Source: Alnus glutinosa (lineage: Eukaryota > Streptophyta > Magnoliopsida > Fagales > Betulaceae). Taken from it: a stretch of 64,000 bases of DNA. Both the position numbers and the translations under genes were made by a program. The stretch lies in contig NC_084887.1 of assembly GCF_958979055.1 (NCBI RefSeq), positions 30,109,544 to 30,173,543 on the forward strand, read 5' to 3'. Positions 60,302 through 64,000 of this stretch are shown here, one piece after another. The notes under the pieces are model-generated. The model searched no databases and had not been told where the DNA came from. It worked only from the letters and a program-made list of their open reading frames with translations. Within the stretch, counting starts at the first letter, position 1. Every line of letters starts with the position of its first letter.

Positions 60302-61211
60302 GTTGGTACAGTTTCCGGTATGGTGACGTGTCGCCTGGTGATTTGTTACTGGATTCTGATCAACCACTCCAATCCTGCAAAAATAACAAACAACTCGTCG
60401 GGGGTGCCGACTACGCCCACTCTGATGCCTAAGTCAGTTCAAATCAATTTTCTGAAGAATATCTCAATCTCAAGAACTCAGAGAATGCGTGATCTCATAC
60501 CTGGTGCAGTGGTCTTTATTTATAGGCTAGGCTTGTGGTCTTACCAGACTTGCTATCTTACTAGAATTCTTGACGCCTAGTTGGATTAGGAGTTTAAATC
60601 CTAGCTTAGTTGAATCTTATCTTCAGAGAATTTGAATGAGATTGTAGAATCCGCAGTTTGATTGCACTTGTATCTCTTTAAATTTGATTTCAGATAAATA
60701 ACTACCTTATCCCATTAATCATGGAATTGCAGTTTTTTCCCTGATCTTATGGAATTCTATCCTTATCGTATTCTGAGACATCCGCGGCAAACTTTCAACC
60801 AAACTCCGAGGTGATGATATCCGAGATATGTTCGCTCCGCCTTGGAGATCTCGGGATATCGCCGCACCGTAACAGGGTTGTGAAAGGCCGAGACGTTATT
60901 ATTCCGAGACGTTACTATACCGACTTGATGTCACCTCCGAGGTGCTATTACTCCGAGACCCAAATACCCGAGATATGTTCGCTCCATTCGGACTAGGAGA
61001 TCTCGGGATGTTCCATATACCGTAACCTGGAATGTTAAGACCGAGACGTTATTATGCCTCCGAGATGTATTTACACCGAGACGTCGTTATACTTCCGAGA
61101 TGTATTTACACCTAGACAATCTTTTCTTTGCTGGTCGGAATAAATGTCCGAGGCATAACTCCGAGATGTTTCTGAATCCACGTGTCTCTAGGGTTAATTT
61201 TATCCCTAACA
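60302..61211 (-). mobile_element. Solo LTR, gypsy-type family 1, 910 bp, nested in the copia remnant
   Basis: Flanked by identical 5-bp CCAAT at 60297-60301 and 61212-61216. Plus-strand ends are TGTTGGTACAGTTTCC and TTTTATCCCTAACA. Read on the minus strand, its last 140 bp or so align with the end of the solo LTR at 43530-44093, including CTTAGGCATCAGAGT and GTCGGCACCCCCGAC. A minus-strand TATA-like CCTATAAATAAAG lies at about 60511-60526. It is 346 bp longer than the other copy because of CCGAG-motif repeats at 60806-61170. Confidence 0.9.
60806..61170. repeat. Cluster of 13 CCGAG motifs in the U3 part of the solo LTR
   Basis: Variants of CCGAGACGTTAT, CCGAGATGTATTTACA and CCGAGATATGTTCGCTCC recur. 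The last, with its flank GGAGATCTCGGGAT, appears twice 147 bp apart (60821 and 60968). The related solo LTR at 43530 has only two CCGAG in all. Confidence 0.88.
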
Positions 61212-61216
61212 CCAAT

Positions 61217-64000
61217 AAAGGCAATCATGCCCAACATTTAAAGCATAAGAATAAGGTGCCAAGAAACTTGTGTTTTGGCAATCAAGATACTTATTTTTCC
61301 TACAATAAATAAAACATAAGGGCATATAAAGAAAAATTGCATGAAGTAAGAGAAATGACTTGAAATGAAGAAAATCTTATATATCTAGTGTGTAGTAAAT
61401 CTCCTTTATTGACTCCTTTAAATATGTTGTGGATTGATTCTGGTTAACAATTCACGTTGTCAATACAATACAGAGTTTTCTTAAAATAAATAACACGTGT
61501 TTACATTTGAAGGTTATTGGGATTTATAGATTAATTTTAAAAATTAAATTATTTTTTGACCTCAATAATGTTTTAAATATTCCAGAATTTTCAAGAAAAT
61601 TTTAATTTCTATTTTAGCTTGTTAAATAAAATTTCAATTTTTAACTTGAAATTTTTATTTAGGGTGGAATATTAGTTGATGGTTTATTTAAAATTAACCT
61701 ATATCCTAACTTTTGAAACAAAATTATTTCTGCATATTGATGTTGACACAAAGTGGAGTCTTTGTGAATTTAAAAATGCTCTTGTTATGGCTTTGGAGAT
61801 TGGAATATATCTCCATACAGAAAATAAAAGTCAGTAAATAATTTACTGACTTTGGTACTTGTGTGGACTGCATAAGGAAAAGCATACCAACAAGACCACT
61901 AAAGGTGCCAAAGAGAGCCTTTTGAAATTCTTGAGATCATGTACATTGAAAGGTGTTGACCTTTTTTTATACACATTGCCTAAATGGTCAGAGATATTTT
62001 TATCTCTTTTAGTGATGACCTTATAAGGTTTATGTATTCTCTGTCTTCTAAATGATAAGTCTGAGGTATTGAATGATTTCAATACTTATAAGGAAGAAGA
62101 AGAGAAACAACATAAAGATCATAAAATCTGATATAGGCAAAGAGTATTATGGTAGGTACACACAAAATGGAAATGATTAGTAATACTAATCTTCTATTAC
62201 CTTAATAGAGTAAAGCTTTGAAGACTGTTGTGTATAGGTTGAACGAGATCCTATTTAAGGTTGTCCTGAAGACACCTTTTATAGATAGAAGCCAAGTTTA
62301 AATTATTTACACAGATGGTGTTGCCTTGCTAAAGAGAGTATTTACAATCTTCACCTGAGGAAATTAAATTCAAGGACAACCAGCGGATCTTTTATAATAT
62401 ATAAAGTAAACTCTAAGGGGTTTTTATGTTTTATTATCCGTTATATAATCCTAAAGTTGTTGCTTGTAAAACCTAGTGGGAGTGTTTATCCTCAAAGGTT
62501 TTACTCAGAGGAAACACGAGAGTTGACTGAAGCTCCTTCATATGAAGGATGTTTGATTGTACTTATGGAAAATCAAATTGATCACCCTGAGCTACAATCA
62601 ATTTTAGAATTGTCAACTCATGAAGAATAGATTCAGTTTGAATTTATTTAAACTTTGCAAAATGCAGAAGAAGTAGAATTAAGAAAATCCTATGGAATAA
62701 GGAAATCAGCAATCCCTAGTGGTTAAGTTGTATATCTCGAGCTGATTTTGATGTTGGACCTAAGGATAATCCAAATTGTTTTTTACAAGCCATGAGTGGA
62801 GATAATTCCACGTTATGATACAATAGCTTATTTTGATATAGAGCTACATCAAATGGATGTGAAAACAATTTTCTCGAATTGAGATTTTAAAGATGAGGTT
62901 TATATGAGACAACCTAAAGGTTTTATAAATAACTGTCAGAATACTTGCAAATCAAAGAATTCTATTTATGGGCTAGCTATAACAGATCTCTCATTGGTGA
63001 TGTACTTTTTATAAGGTTATTGCTTCATTGTTTATTGAAAACATTGTTAATTAGTATATATTATACCTTAAGGTTAGTGGGAGTACAATAATCTTTCTAG
63101 TCCTATATGTAGATATTATTTTGCAAGTGGTGATTCAGGTTTGCTACATGAAGTTTCTTTCACAAAACTTTGAAATGAAAGATTTGGGTGAAACCTCTTA
63201 TGTCTTTTGACATAGAGATTCACAGAGACATAAAGAACATTAAATTGTCTCAAAAATCCTACATTGAATAAGTTTTGGGAAGATTTAGAATGAAGAATTT
63301 TGCACCTTAAGTAGCAACTAAGAGGGACACATTTAATTCATATTAAATGTTCCAAAATGTATTGGAACAAAGGGCAGATGAAATGTCTTTTGTAAGCATC
63401 TGCATTATGCAACCTAATACAAGCATAGACTAGCACTAGACTATAACCTTTGGAATGACAGTAAGATTACTGGGTCAATAAAGTGCTGCAAACAAGAAAC
63501 CAAGAATTACAACTTAACCTAAAGATACACTTACCATTTGGTGGTGGTTGGTTATTCGGGTTTTGAATTTTGCTGATTGTGTAGATAGTAGAAAGTCTAC
63601 TTTATGGTATATATTTTCTTATAGAAGGATATATCCTAGAGATGCAGAAAGCAGACTATAATTGCTACGTCTACCAAGAAAGTTAAAATTATTACATGCT
63701 ATGAATTTACTATACAGGTATGATGGATGAGACATTTTATTAAAAGACTCAAGATTGTCGATTTACAGTTAGACCATAAAGATATTTTACGATAATTCTA
63801 CTGTAATATTCTTTTATTAGTAGAAGCAGAAATAAATATATCGACATCAATTATCTCAGTACGAGAGAACATTAAAGAGACATAAAATGTCTATTGAGCA
63901 TATAAGTATTGAATTAATGATTGCGGATTCCATGAGTAAAAGTTTACCGGTAAAGAAATTATAAAGTCATGCAGAGTATATGAAATTCATTAATTTATTT
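61217..64000 (+). pseudogene. Ty1/copia polyprotein remnant (protease, integrase, RT, RNase H), runs off the window
   Basis: Domains appear in copia order on the plus strand, with many stops and frameshifts. Protease: LWIDSG (61427-61444). Integrase: TCVDCIRKSIPTRP (about 61857-61898), then a degraded core. Reverse transcriptase: ELHQMDVKTIFSN...DFKDEVYMRQPKGF (62841-62926), with a TGA where glycine is expected. RNase H: FADCVDSRKSTLWYIFSY (63568-63621), KYIDINYL (about 63836) and MSIEHISIELMIADSMSKSL (63889-63948). The nested solo LTR at 60302-61211 separates this from the 5' end. It is clearly dead. The 3' LTR lies beyond the right edge. Confidence 0.88.

Overview
This is a nuclear window from a eudicot, probably a woody rosid. 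It is AT-rich, has GT-AG introns of up to 3.6 kb, plant-specific gene families (HIPP/HPP, BURP, SINA-like), long AT and CT microsatellites, and a dense load of Ty3/gypsy, Ty1/copia, TRIM, L1, SINE, hAT and foldback elements. I cannot fix the genus from the sequence alone.

Genes, left to right. A SINA-like zinc-finger gene lacking a recognisable RING lies at 1713-2348 (+). A complete 11-exon methionyl-tRNA formyltransferase gene (organellar translation initiation) spans 3969-11313 (+). Two heavy-metal-associated (HMA) domain genes follow: a HIPP with a C-terminal CSIM prenylation box at 14757-16125 (+), and an HPP-like gene without a CaaX box at 22884-24566 (+). An acidic, predicted mitochondrial protein of unknown function is convergent at 25293-27473 (-). 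The 13-exon splicing factor gene AAR2 spans 28786-44802 (-). A two-exon secreted BURP-domain gene lies at 49187-50086 (-). For all of these except the SINA-like gene, exon junctions, phases and lengths could be closed by hand into one uninterrupted reading frame. The genes do not form a pathway; they are an ordinary plant gene neighbourhood.

The rest is intergenic and intronic repeat DNA, much of it resolvable to exact boundaries. It includes two solo LTRs of one gypsy family with perfect 5-bp target duplications, a 294-bp TRIM with 77-bp LTRs, a tRNA-derived SINE family in three copies (two with target duplications), L1 fragments (one with a twin-priming-type inversion, one 5'-truncated with a 19-bp duplication, one only 73 bp long), a 743-bp hAT-type element just upstream of AAR2, and a 131-bp nested foldback element. 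From about 52.2 kb to the right edge the window is almost entirely retrotransposon. It holds a 5.66-kb non-autonomous Athila/Tat-type element with a tRNA-Asp primer site, which shares its left LTR with a second, truncated copy. A decayed Ty1/copia element follows, interrupted by one of the solo LTRs.

No CRISPR, operon, rRNA or functional tRNA gene was seen. I found no clearly new gene system. The best candidates for follow-up are the shared-LTR retroelement array, the SINE family, the foldback element and the acidic mitochondrial protein with its repeated W-[TS]-G-S motif.
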